Notes: a model not told the origin generated them from the letters alone. Shown: positions 11,393 through 23,147, counted from the stretch's first letter. The stretch is 64,000 nucleotides of DNA from Castanea sativa (GCF_040712315.1 NC_134017.1:50899636-50963635), one strand, 5' to 3'. Numbers and translations are program-made.

Positions 11393-11547
11393 CTCATGGT
11401 ATGATGCCTATGAAAGAAATTCACTATATTTAAGTATGCAACTTTTCTGATTTATTTATTTATTTTTCAATATATATTCACCAATTGATTTTTCAACATA
11501 TTTTTCAATGCAGTAGCCTTTGGTGATCATAACTAGAGGACCTGATC

Positions 11548-14500
11548 ATGATGCGACTAGGCTCAATGATAACTTTACAACCTGTTTGGTTTTTATTTCT
11601 TCTCGTAAGTCTTCAAGTCGTGGCAGTGTGCTAGGATTTGGTATTTTACATGCTTACAAAAACTATTGAAACCAAAAGAAAATGCACTTTCTTACTACTT
11701 CTTGGGTATTGGATTTGTTTGTACTTTGTATAGGGTTTTAAAAGAAGTTACTTACTTTTTTCAATCTTTTTCTCAATGAACAATTTTTTTCCCTTCAACC
11801 TTGGTTTATAGAATAACATCAGAAAAATAATTCTAAGCATTCGTAAATAATCCCCTACTCTAAAGTATGTTTTTATCCAAATGGTTTATGCGATTTTCTT
11901 TCTTCTTTTTTTATCAAATTGTGATTGCATTCACACATTCTGTCAAACCCTCAATGTAGGCATTTGTTGTGATGCTCCTTCCTACTGCATTGATCCCATG
12001 TTGGTATTCTATGTTCAGTCGTGTTGAGCGTCAAGTGAATTTGAACTCTCATGACTTCCATTCCAATATGCAATCTGAAATTGAGAACACAGCAAAGTTC
12101 TTACATTCAATAAATTCATCAGCAACAAGTTTAGCAGGAGTTTTAAGGTTGCCCCTCAATGAAACTAAACTCTCATTCTCTAAGATTGAGACTAAGGTTG
12201 GTATCCATATGCTTCTCTCAAAAAGATTATATTGGTTAAATGATTATTTTCAATAAGAAACAACTAGATATTTCATAATTTTATTTTTTTATTTTTTATT
12301 TTTTATTTAATTTATAGGTGGCTCCTATATTATTTCAAGCATGGTCTACAATTCCATACTTATCTCAAATTTCATATACTGGGTTAGAAGGTCTATATTT
12401 CTCATACTATACTGGTCAGAATCAAACTCTTGCGGTTTACTCTAACTCTTCATATAATCCTAGATGGAGTGCTCCAAATGCAAAAAAGAACCTTAATTGT
12501 TACATGCAACATGTGAACCATGAGACAGGAGAATTAGATGGAAACTCCATTAAATGCCCTCCCTTGAATTTGGTCAATAAAAGATGGTTTCAAGAAGCCT
12601 TGAATAGTACCAATGGATATGCCTCATTGGAAACTGGATGGAATAATTCTCAAGATCTTATACTACTTAGCTCAGCTAGAATTAATGGAGAAGGAGTTAT
12701 CTCTCTAGGGTTCTCGGTCAAAGCATTAACCGCCCATTTTACTAGTATAAATCGTCAAAATGGGAGCTTGTATTTGGCTACCAAAGATGGGAAAGTGCTT
12801 TTAGAAGAGCTCAAAAACACTCATATGGTTCTTGTTGGCAATATAGTTTCCGTCCAAGTGAAGAAACCAAATGGGGAACAAGAAGTTCTTGGGAATATTT
12901 CCTGTAACATCAAAGATGGCTCATCAATAGCTTCTACTTTGAATATTCAAGGAACAGAATACATGTTTTATTGTTCGACGCTTGATATGGTGGGAGTCCA
13001 ATCGGTATGTTTTAATTCTTCACTATCTTGCAAATATGCAAAACTTCATTTGTAAATATTTATATTTTCTTGTTGTTGCGTTGAACACTAAACATTACAA
13101 GAAGTCTTGCTTGTTAAGTTATATGATCACGTACGTCACTTGTGTGCCTTTCTTGCTTTGTTTTTGTACACATTAGGTATGCTTTAGACTAGAGAGAATT
13201 ATGCTATTCCTATTTATAAACAGGTTAGAAATTAAATGCAAACCTTTTTATCCTCCTTTTCTTTCTAGAAAAATCTTAAGAAATAAGTATTATAAATGCT
13301 TTTGTGCTAGGCATAAAATATTATACTAAATGCTTCACTGATCATTAATCCATTCCACAAAGACTTGTGGCTTTTATAGATTGTAGCTAGCCAAGTGGCC
13401 ATAATATTCAGATGCTTATTGATGAAAATCAGTTGGATAAATATCATGCCATACCAACAGTATAGATTTGTTAAATTCAACAGTTTATGCATATATTTAT
13501 GTAGTATAACTAAATTCTATTTCTTTTCAGGTATATGTATTTGCTTTCCCACAAAAAGGGTTAGTCAGCCTTGTCCACAAGAACAGGATAGTGGCACTGG
13601 CCCTCCTTATAGTAATCATCACTTCCATGGTTGTTTCCATCTTAAGTTTTGCGTATATATTCGTTAGAGCTGCCAAGCGAGAGATGCACTTGTGTGCTGC
13701 TCTTATAAAACAAATGGAAGCAACTCAACAAGCAGAGAGGAAGAGTTTGAACAAGAGTCTTGCCTTTGCTAGTGCTAGCCATGATATTCGCGCGTCACTT
13801 GCAGGCCTTACAGGTTTGATAGAGTTGTGCTATGAAGAAGCTACCTCTAGTTCTAAATTGGAGACAAATTTGAGACAAATGGATACTTGTGCAAAGGACC
13901 TACTAGGTAATCTCTTCACACCTTATTAGACAAATTGTTTTATATTTAATATTCTTTTAATCAATGAATATGTATAACTTATTTACTTGTTTAGGTTTAC
14001 TGAATTCTATTCTTGATACAAGCAAAATCGAGGCGGGCAAGATGCAACTTGATGAAGAGGAATTTGATTTGGGCCAACTTATTGAAGATGTAGTTGATTT
14101 ATATCATCCTGTTGGTATTAAAAAGGGAGTAGATGTGGTATTAGATCCTTATGATGGTTCTACCATCAAATTTTCACAAGTGAAAGGAGATAGGGGAAAA
14201 CTTAAGCAAATATTATGCAATTTACTAAGCAATGCGGTTAAATTTACTTGTGAGGGGCATGTAACCATTCGAGCATGGGTTAGGAAACCCAGTTTGCAAA
14301 ATTCAATAATTGCATCTAATCAGAATGGTTTAATGAAATATCTACAATGTTTGTTTCGCAAGAGTAATGAAGCATATAATGACTTGGAAGCCATGAATGC
14401 AGCCCAACAAGATCCAAATGCCATGGAATTTGTCTTTGAGGTTGATGATACAGGAAAAGGAATTCCAAAGGAAAAACAAATCTCAGTTTTTGAAAACTAT

Positions 14501-17313
14501 GTTCAAGTCAAAGAAACAGCTCTTGGACAAGGAGGCACTGGATTAGGACTTGGTATTGTTCAGTCTCTGGTAAATGACTAACTTTAGCACACATCATTTT
14601 TTTTTTTTTTTTGTTTATCTAGAGTTTCAAGATATGCAATCTAAGTGGAATCAAGATCCCTCCATTTCAAGTCATTTTCATTATGCTTGTTTCATGGTTC
14701 ATATTTTATTTTATTTTATTTTCTAACTTTAAAAGTGTATAGACAAATTAAATCTTTAAATAACGTGATAGTCTGTACAAATAAAAAAATGCATTATATG
14801 AATTAATTTTAAATTGAGAGAATTATTTTCATCTTATTGTACTACATATATTTTTTTAAACTCGACTATTCATCTAGATTTGTATGATGCGTTGTTCTAA
14901 CTTGGATTAGATTCACATAACTATCACAAATAACTTTATCAACTAGGTTTTAAAGTGACTTGATTAATAGTCTAAATTCATTATAATCCCTTTTATTGAT
15001 TAATTTTTCTTGTAATTTTGTGCTAGGTACGTTTGATGCATGGAGATATATCCATTGTGGACAAAGAGATCGGTGAAAAGGGAACTTGCTTTAGATTTAA
15101 TGTGATACTCAGTGCACGTGAAAATGTTAGTTGGGATAATGCAAAAGCAGAAGACCTTGGAATGGCTAGTGGTACCTATACTCCTGAACTAACCCTTAGC
15201 ACACCTAGCCCTGGCTTGTGTTTACGTACTCCTAGTTCAAAGTTGACAATTCACACAACCCCTAGCCCCAGGGTAAGGGAGTCCCATGTTGTTCTCTTGA
15301 TTCAAAATAACGAACGGCGAAGGACTTCACAAAGATTCATGGAGAACTTAGGGATAAAAGTATCAATAGCAAAGCAATGGGAACATCTTCCATCTACTCT
15401 CCAAAAGATAAAACATAACCAGAACCATTCTCGTCGCAATTCTTCTGGAAAATCAGCTGATTTGAGTTCTCCAAGTGGCTACTTAAGTAGGTATGCTTCT
15501 AGTAACTCTAGCAGTGTAGAAAAGGATATGCCTTTGAGTAGCATGGATGGTTCAGACTACATACTATCAGTCTTCAAAAGGACTACTCCTAAATTTGCAT
15601 CAAGTTTCATATTAATTGTGATTGATGCCAGTGCTGGACCATTTGTAGAATTATGTAGAATTGTGGTTGAATTCAAAAAAGACCTCTACAATGCTACTTG
15701 TAAGGTTGTTTGGTTGGAGAAACCAATGATGTGTAACATCAACTTCAAACGCACTGAAGAGGACCTGGTTGATCCTAATGATATCATAATATCTAAGCCA
15801 TTTCATGGTTCTCGTTTGTATCAAGTGGTAAGACTTCTTCCTGAGTTTGGAGGTACATTGCAAGGGAATTCAGGCAAACTAAAAGAAGAAAGCAAGTTTC
15901 AAGCTGAAAAAGTTTCAAGAGATCCTAGTTCATCAAGGAGTCAGTCTTATATAGAGAATTCTCCGACAAACAAACGCTCAACTCAACGAGTAGAATTACA
16001 AGACCATGGTAGCAGCATTGAGACAACCAAGAAGAAAATCTTGTCACCCATTCAAACTTTATCTCATGTTGGGTTCATACCAAGAAGTCCTCCGAGTATT
16101 GGGAACCCACCAAAAGAGCAAGAAATACAAGAAATTGGTAACCCAAATGATGATAAGCCATTGAGTGGGAAGAAACTCTTGGTTGCTGATGACAATGTAC
16201 TGTTGCGCAAGTTAACTGTTGCCAGTCTTTTAAAGCTTGGTGCAACTGCCAAAACTTGTGTTAATGGACAGGAAGCTTTAGATCTGGTTTTCAAAGGTCT
16301 AAGTGATCAAAGGAAACTTGGAGCTTCAAAGATTCTTCCATACGATTATATCTTAATGGATTGTGAGGTAAAGAGCATGATTTCCCTCTCCTTTACCTTT
16401 TTATGCTTTTTTTTTTATAAATATTTTTGTAATATATATATATATATATATATAAGTACTTGATTTCCCAATTAGAACATTTGCAATATATTAGAGGATA
16501 TCCTTTGGACTATGTCACGTGTTTCCATGATATTTGGTCAAATTTATGATGTCTTGGCACTTTTTTTTTTAGAGAGAAAAGATACAACTTTATTCATAAA
16601 AACCAAGTGAGTAAACGTATTCAAAAATAAAACCTGGGCTAACACAAGCTTATTAGCCCAGTAGTAATACAGTGAAAAAAACTAGGCTACCCCCACACTA
16701 ATACCAGATAGGTGAAAGAAAACATCAGAACGTGAGTATTTGTAGCTCAAAAATTTCTCTATTCACCAAAAAAAAAAAGCTCAAAAATTTCCCTGAGTGG
16801 CCGAAAGTTTCTGGTATGTCTCCAACAAAGCTAATGCCACTTCAAAGTTCCAATATGTTTTGGCACTTCACAAATCCAATAGCTTGTTCCAGTTAATAAA
16901 TCTGTATCTTATGGATTTGGACCTTTTAGTGTTTATAAAACTTAGCCCAATTATATTTTATGTTTAAGCATTCAATATTTATTTTAATTTAATTTATTAT
17001 AACCCCTTGTACTATAGTTTAATTTTAATCACACAATGTAAGTTGTTCACATTTCATAATAATTTTTTTCCAACTAAATCATATATGATTTTGTGTTTGA
17101 CAGATGCCTGTGATGAATGGGTATGAAGCAACAAAGCAAATAAGGAAAATGGAGAAGTCCTTCGGTGTTTATATTCCAATCATTGCATTAACTGCTCATA
17201 CATCAGGTGGGGAAGCTAACATGGCAATTAAGGTTGGAATGGATGTTCATCTTAGCAAACCACTGAAAAAGGAACATCTTTTGGAAGCCATGAGATATAT
17301 TGATACTAAATGA
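11548..17313 (+). CDS. CKI1: CKI1-type hybrid histidine kinase
   Basis: Seven exons: 11548-11604, 11960-12196, 12318-13004, 13531-13906, 13995-14569, 15027-16367, 17104-17313; all introns are GT-AG and the frame stays open, giving 1160 aa (Arabidopsis CKI1 is about 1120). CKI1 is a membrane histidine kinase that feeds the cytokinin-type phosphorelay and is needed for female gametophyte and vascular development. Visible parts: membrane segment about 12-34, extracytosolic domain to about 345, second membrane segment about 347-374, H box with His411 (SHDIRASLAG), N box about 528-536 (NLLSNAVKF), G1 603-608 (DDTGKG), G2 633-639 (GTGLGLG), a long linker, and a C-terminal receiver with Asp1032-Asp1033, phospho-acceptor Asp1089 (MDCE/MP, split by intron 6) and Lys1143. 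There is no CHASE domain, so it is not a cytokinin receptor of the AHK2-4 type. All key residues are present. The start was chosen as the first ATG of MMRLGSM, joined in phase to exon 2. The VADDN at the receiver start replaces the usual VVDDN. Confidence 0.93.
16563..16854 (-). mobile_element. retroposed 3' end of a host transcript in intron 6
   Basis: A 292-bp insertion inside the last kinase intron. It starts on the plus strand with a T-run (an A-tail on the minus strand) and is flanked by a 14-bp duplication with one mismatch: ATGTCTTGGCACTT at 16549-16562 and ATGTTTTGGCACTT at 16855-16868. Read on the minus strand it opens with a short frame NFEVALALLETYQKLSATQG that soon stops, continues as a 3'-UTR-like stretch and ends with AATAAAG shortly before the A-tail. 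That is the structure of a 5'-truncated processed pseudogene made by LINE machinery. I do not recognise the parent protein. Confidence 0.75.
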
Positions 17314-17446
17314 AAATATGCATAGACGTACCTTATGACTCTCTTAATCTATGAGATAATGGTGACTCTTTATAGTAGTTTTGTTGTACATTAATATATG
17401 TGCGGTTGAAATTGTGCTGAAATATAAAGAAATGCTGTAGTATTTT

Positions 17447-17624
17447 GTTGGAACGCATAAGTGTGCAGAAGTTCAAGACATTTACTGAAAATATGAAATC
17501 ATTTATCATTTTATTGGAATGTAGAAGTTAAAAACATTGACTAAAAATATAAAGTCATTTATCATTTTGTTGGAATGCAAAAGTTCAAGACATTGAGTGA
17601 ATATATGAAGTCATTTACGCATTC
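17447..17624 (+). repeat. three tandem units of about 57 bp after the kinase gene
   Basis: Each unit reads approximately TTGGAA-G---AAGTT-A--ACATT followed by AAATAT-AA-TCATTTA. Copies start near 17450, 17513 and 17570. They begin about 135 bp after the stop codon and so may sit in or just after the 3' UTR. Confidence 0.8.
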
Positions 17625-18360
17625 TATATGGTGTTTTTGTTTATCAAGAAAGGATACAACTTACAAGCTTGAACTCAAACAAAAAAGTAATTTTTATTAT
17701 ACTTTTTTGCTCCAAATCCTTTTAATGCTACTCTGTTAGCATCTAAAATGAAAGGCCCCAATTCAATAAACAATAGAAAGTCAACAAGATCATTTTCTTG
17801 TTCATTTCAATCCACTTCAGTCGATTTCAAAGCACTCACTTAAAAATGATAAAAGATAGATTAGTTAAGAATACCAATTATAAATAAGAACATATTAAAA
17901 AATATAGATGACAAAAATTAATATTATTATTTTTAATTGTTTAATTTAATGATTTGTGGCATTTTCATTCTTTTGAAGTAAATTACACAATTTAGTGTTT
18001 TGATATTATATAATTTGAATTTGAGAAACAATTTTTAAGTCAGATAGAAATTAATTAGGAGATTTCTATAACTATGGGTCTTTTAATCTTTTAAATTATT
18101 CACTTGAGCATGAAAGTTTTTTTCTATTGACATATAAAGCTCATCTTCTAATGTATAAGTTATTTAACATACCATGACAGGAATTCCTTTATAAATAAAT
18201 TTATTGTCCTTTCCATTCTCGAACAAGAATGATCATATATATTTTCATACAAGCACTCAAAATAGTTAATATGACAAAACAATGCTGTAAAAAACAAACT
18301 CTTTATGTTAATGACACTATTGCATAGTTGGAAGAAGCACCAAACTTTTTAATGAAAAAA
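17625..18360. other. AT-rich intergenic DNA
   Basis: No frame, RNA gene or repeat end recognised. Confidence 0.5.
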
Positions 18361-18373
18361 AAAATTTGTAATA

Positions 18374-18403
18374 ATTCCATGCATTGCGTGGACCTACAAC
18401 TAA
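18374..18403 (+). mobile_element. Helitron-like 3' terminus
   Basis: CCATGCATTGCGTGG can form a short hairpin and is followed by ACCTACAA and CTAA, then T. Hairpin plus CTRR at an A/T site is the 3' end of plant Helitrons. It resembles the minus-strand ends at 42235 and 44668. The matching 5' end was not found. Confidence 0.45.
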
Positions 18404-18410
18404 TATATAT

Positions 18411-19040
18411 AAAACTGAAACCATTTAACTTTTGATTGACCTTATAATATTATACATACTTTTTGAAAACTCACAATTTTACACATAATTATATATATAT
18501 AATTGAATTTAAATTATATTTTGTGTTTAAACCATCCATTATAATCTTGATACATCATATTTTCTTTAAAATGCTAAAATATATAGTTCTATATATAAAT
18601 AAAATCATAATAAATGCTTGATCTTAGAACGTATAGTTCCATATAGAAATCTTACCATAAAAATTTTTTGTTAATAACTATTAACTACCATAATTACCAA
18701 ATTTGATATTTACACAAAAGAGAAAAAAAAATCATATTATATTATAAAGTATAAACTAGGGCTATTTTGGGCCATCTTTTTCACTTGGGCTGGGCTGGCT
18801 AAGTTAAAATACAAGGGGCTACACACAAAAAAAAAGGGCCAAAGGCCCAAAAATGTTCCCTAAACCCAATAAGGCTGCCCAAAGAGATTCCATTCCCCCA
18901 AATTTCCAATCGGCGGCTACTCAAATTTAAAATAGAGCTTTGGACCCAATCAGAATCAGCATGTATTTCCCTTTGTTTTGTTTTTGTTTTTGTTTTGATA
19001 GGCTTTGGGTTCAATTTGATTGGGTCTCTTATATTTGAAA
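18411..19040. other. intergenic DNA with GGGCC/GGCCC boxes
   Basis: 18760-18860 is rich in GGGCTGGGC, GGGCC and GGCCC motifs (the GGCCCA type is a known plant promoter element), followed by T-rich DNA. It could be an old promoter, but no gene follows that I can recognise. Confidence 0.3.
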
Positions 19041-19080
19041 GTTGGAAACCTACTATTGTGGCTTATTAGCTATTACTCTT
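19041..19080 (+). repeat. 40-bp block shared with 2651-2690
   Basis: Second copy of the block that abuts the MSH6 pseudogene (39 of 40 match). Its flanks (TATATTTGAAA before, ATATAGTGCC after) are unrelated to those of the first copy. Confidence 0.8.
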
Positions 19081-19682
19081 ATATAGTGCCAAATTTGAGG
19101 TTTGTGCGTGGTGGTTTTTATTTTTGGGGGTACCCTATTAGTATTTTCTTTTAATGTCTATGGTACACTAGAATGTTCTAAAAGTGAAAGCTTCAAGTTG
19201 GTTTTTGAAATTGTCTTCTAAAAATGATATTAGTATGGTTCTCAGTATAATGTCCATAGTTCCAAAAAATTACCTGTCACTTTACTGTGTTACTATTACA
19301 TGTAAATGCATAAGCTGTCACAAATTAGCATATACATAACTATTGCGGGTCAATGTGTATATATTATTGTTATTTTAATATTCGTTGTTTTTACATCTGT
19401 AAATTATTAATAAAAATAAAATTTTTTTTTTACATTGATGAAAATTTAGAGTTTTGAAAGTTATGAACTTATGATGGGCTAAAATTGATCTTATATCATT
19501 CACAATACTGCAACATCTGCTACATACTTTTTACTTTATAGGGGCTTTTTAAAAATGTAGTTTTGAATGGCTAAGGAGGAAGGGGAACTCTGTAACTCAT
19601 GCTTTAGCAAAGTATACTCTTAATTCTAAATGCTCCTTTGCTTGAAAAGCAGATGTTTCTTTGTTTCTTCATTAATGAAATC

Positions 19683-19702
19683 ATAGATAGATAGATAGAT
19701 AG

Positions 19703-19735
<33 letters not shown>

Positions 19736-19737
19736 TG
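19683..19737. repeat. compound (ATAG)n(TATG)n microsatellite
   Basis: Five ATAG units followed by seven or more TATG units. Confidence 0.95.
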
Positions 19738-19745
19738 ATGTGAAT

Positions 19746-20237
19746 CCTCCCAAAACTTGGGTTTTAAAGCCACACTTTGATGTGTGCCTGTCACAATTGT
19801 GGTCAATGTGTTTATGTTATTGCTGGTTTGATATGTAGTTGTTTGTGCCCAAGACCAGTAAATAAAATCTGTTTTTATATATACTGATTATCATGCAGAT
19901 TTTAAGGCTATGATGGAGGCTGAATCTAACGATTTGTTTCCTCCCAAGCATTGGGTTAGAGCCACACTTTGCCTTGGGCCTGAAACTTATGTTGTTTGCA
20001 AGAATGAGGGTGCTCTATCAATTGGTTTCAATGAAAGAGGAAAGCATGAGCATATTGAAGAAATTCATCCCCAAACATAATGTTCCTAATGATGTTCCTG
20101 ATGAACTTGTTGAAAGCTCTTCAGAAAATGATACTGAAAACCCTGAGAAGACTCACATGAAAATCCAAGAAGACGAAGTTAACATAATCCAGTGTGGTTT
20201 AAACCCCCAAAAAAAAATGTATGGGAAGCTCCTTTAA
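19746..20237 (+). pseudogene. exon-like relic of an unrecognised gene
   Basis: The stretch 19911-20080 reads as an exon-like frame (MEAESNDLFPPKHWVRATL, then LGPETYVVCKNEGAL and NERGKHEHIEEIHPQ) with normal codon use, then stops. An overlapping frame continues with an acidic Ser/Glu-rich part (NVPNDVPDELVES, ENDTENPEK) to 20237, so a frameshift lies near 20070. A diverged copy of the first 45 bases (TCCTCCCAA...TTGGGTT...GCCACACTTTG) sits upstream at 19746-19790. I do not recognise the family. It may be the remains of one host gene with a partial internal duplication. Confidence 0.4.
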
Positions 20238-20847
20238 TGAATGTTTACTTCTTTCATAAGCCATGATTGCACTGGTACACCTCTACGATTCTCTCTCTCA
20301 ATCATTAATTTATGTTGGACTTGTTGTATTTGCGATAATATTTGGAACCCATAAGGTGCTAATATAGCTAAGACTTTTGGATAAAACTATGTTGTTTCTC
20401 TTCTTGAATCATTGTACAAGTTTTTTTTTTTTTTTTGGTTTTTTAATTAGAAGAATGTTGGAAATCATAGTTTGGATTTTCATGTAAAAATTTATTTTTG
20501 AATCTGAGTAAATTTCTCTTTGTATGGTAAAATGTTTCTAATTCATGCTTTGGCCCACTAAAGATAAAATCCAGTTTGTCACTAACCACAATTGTTCTAT
20601 AATTCTTACTTGAACAAAACACGCACACACTGACAACTATTCTGTTTCTTGCAATACTATCTCTGTCATTGCTTTCAATGAATATTGCATTGTGCTCTAG
20701 AGCTACAGCATCTCCACCTATTCCCTCATCATCTGCTAGTCGATCATTACAGATAAGTTAGGTTCTCAATTGCATCTCTTTCTTAGTTCCAACTTCTATT
20801 GTGGGGGGTCTCGCTCTCATCTAAGGCTTTTTTTTAAACCAAATGAA
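20238..20847. other. intergenic DNA
   Basis: AT-rich with a T-run near 20420. No gene recognised. Confidence 0.5.
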
Positions 20848-21730
20848 TGTTCACACTATTAGATTCTAAAAGTTTAGAACAATTGACAAATCATGAATAC
20901 AAACTTGTCTAAATATAGATCCTAGAGTCTATAGGTATTATTAGACAATGCTCAAGATGATTCAAGTCAAGATCCAAGGACAAGCAAGCTGCAGAAAAGA
21001 GAATTCAAAATTTGCCTGGTTCAATCAATCGAAAAACAGGCTCAATTGATCGAAACACGTATATGCAGAATTCTATTCCAACCCAAACTCTACTTAAACT
21101 TATTGGGTTTCAAGTAAAACACTACTAGTATAAAAAGGAAATCCTAAGCATGTTTTTATAAAGCTTTTCAAGGAGAGAAGAGTGTGCCTATTTTGTATCT
21201 AGGGTTTTGTACCCAAAAAGCTCTCTAAAGTCTTTTACCGGTATTATTCCTTGAAGAATCTCAAGATCCAGTATTATAGAAGTTGTTGCATACAATGTCA
21301 ACGTCTGAGGAGATCCGAAACCTTTGAGTGGAGTCTCAAAGTCACAAGCAGATGAGCTTGTGTTGTTGCAAAGGCTAAGGAAATAAGTAGTTTATGGACT
21401 CGAAGCTATCATAGGGTCGTGGTAGTAAGTTTTCAACTCGAGGTAGTAATAGGATATTAGTGGTCTAATTCTTATTTTACAAATTTCAATTTTTTCATAG
21501 TGAATTTGCGTTTTACCTTGAGGATAGCTAGGTTAGATCCTCCTCAGGTTTTTTACCGGTTAGGTTTTTCTAGGTCATCATATCGTTTTGTTATTTATTT
21601 TTCCGCTGCTTTGCATGATATAATCATTTTGTTTTAACCTAGATCTGAATAATAAATCTAAGTATTCACTTGGTTAATTAATTAGGTTAAACAATCTTAT
21701 GTTTAAGGGGTCTAAAAACTTTACACACAC
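20848..21730 (+). mobile_element. probable solo LTR (copia-like)
   Basis: About 880 bp opening TGTTCACACTATTAG and ending in a TTTACACACA region. Two CAATYGATCGAAA-type motifs, TATA-like TAGTATAAAAAGG near 21128, and then the succession typical of a copia U5: TTACCTTGAGGATAGC, CTCCTCAGGTTTTTTACCGG and TTATTTTTCCGCTGC. No second copy or internal domain is in the window and no clean target duplication was found, so the borders are approximate. Confidence 0.4.
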
Positions 21731-22092
21731 CAAGTGTTTTCATGCACTCAACATGATGATGTTTCTCCAAAAAAAAAAAAGTGATGAATAATACATTGTG
21801 TCAGACTCATCTACAAGTAATTAAGCTCGTTAGTACCAATATATGTTTGTGACAAAAATGAAAAATCTCACAATCTTTACTCTTTCTGCTGAGATATTAA
21901 AGGTATGCTCTGAAAAACTTCCTGAGGACTAAGAGAGTAGATTTTTTGCACTTGCTACAATTGTTTCATCATGCTGATGACAAATTTGGTTAGGCTATGA
22001 ATAACCTTGAACCCTTGCAAACCTACCTTAATCATATGCTTGCTGCATTGCTCTAATAAAAGCTTTCACACAATTTGATCTATGCTGCTTAA
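21731..22092. other. intergenic DNA with a possible exon relic
   Basis: Around 21900-22060 a broken frame (KRVDFLHLLQLFHHADDKFG, then after a stop AMNNLEPLQTYLNHMLAAL) has protein-like composition. It could be an exon of the same lost gene as 19.7-20.2 kb, but I do not recognise it. Confidence 0.3.
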
Positions 22093-23147
22093 GAGCATCC
22101 GCAACTGGAATTCTAAATGCCATATTTAAGCATGTTTTAGCATTAAGGCATTAAAAGTGAGCTCCAGCCGGACTTGTCAAATTGTAAAATTGTAAAAAAA
22201 AAATTTACAATTGTGTTACAGTACCATCTTAAATGTAAGATGGTATTGTGGCTCAATTCTAAAAATAAATATTGTTTTTTATTCTTCACTCTCTCTCAGC
22301 ACTCTCACTTTAGCTCTCTCCGTGTGACAGTACTCACTCCCTCTCTCGTTCAAGACTTGCCACCAGAGCTGCTTAGGTCGTTTTGCATGGAGTTCATCGT
22401 GGGGCGTGTGGGTTGTGGCTAGTCGTGCGTGGAGATCGGTGTGGCGAGGTGGGTTTTGATTTTGGGTGGGTTCAAATGGGGTTTTGATCGGCGGAAGGAG
22501 ATTGGGTGGGTTCCGATGGAGTTTTGATCGGTGTGGGTTCTGTGGAGATCGGAGTTTTGATCGGCGTATATGGAAATCGGGTTTTGATTGCATGGGTTTC
22601 ATTCCGATGGGGTTTTGATAGAGTGGATTTTTCCGATGGACGTGGTGGTGGTGGTGATTGGTGGTTTGTTGAGGTTCGGCGGCAATGGTAAGTCCGATCA
22701 CTTTAAAGATTGGCATGGATTGTTGATGGTGGGTTTTTCTTCAAATTCTTGTTTTGGAATTGCTGTTGTGATTTGCTGGGGTGGCTGGTGGTGATTTTTT
22801 GGTATGGATTTTTAGATTTTTTGTTGTGATTTTGCTGAGGTGGTAGGTGGATTTCTGGTGCTTGTTTGATTTGGGTGATTTTTTGTTATGATTTGCTTGT
22901 TGTGATTTTGTGGGTATGGGTTTGCTAGAGGTTGAGGCCGGTGCTAGAGGTTGAGAGAGAAAGTGAGGAAAAGGAAGAGAAAAAGAGAAATAGTAAAAAA
23001 AGATTAAAAAAGAATATTTAAATAAAATAGGAAAAAAATAAAGTTTTGGGATGTTGGGTGTATTGAAAAATTGTATGGTATAAGTAATAAAGTAGCTTTT
23101 TGGGATAGTAAAATAGGATGGGATGAGATTTTCAGTTGTGGATGCTC
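22093..23147. mobile_element. non-autonomous Harbinger-type element, 1055 bp
   Basis: Inverted ends GAGCATCCGCAACTG and, reverse complemented, GAGCATCCACAACTG (14 of 15 match), flanked by TAA on both sides (22090-22092, 23148-23150), as for PIF/Harbinger elements. The middle (22410-22690) is a GC-rich imperfect tandem repeat built around GGGTTTTGATCGG. The reading frames across it on both strands follow from the repeat and do not resemble a transposase. Confidence 0.75.

Larger units (their letters stand above)
11010..11440 (+). repeat. 5' flank of the kinase gene, duplicated copy 2
   Basis: Counterpart of 7140-7345. It is broken up by a Mutator-type MITE at 11098-11282 and a (GA)19 run at 11353-11390. 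It lies about 100-540 bp upstream of the predicted kinase ATG and may include its promoter and 5' UTR. TTTTTCAATGCAG at about 11500-11512 would fit a 5' UTR intron acceptor. Confidence 0.5.

Noticed and set aside
11969..12256. Separate small genes at 11969, 12318, 13591, 13964, 15033 and 17104
   Set aside because: They join through GT-AG introns in phase into one CKI1-type histidine kinase.
22279..22716. 145-codon minus-strand frame and overlapping plus-strand frames
   Set aside because: They arise from the GGGTTTTGATCGG repeat inside the Harbinger-type element; no transposase motif.
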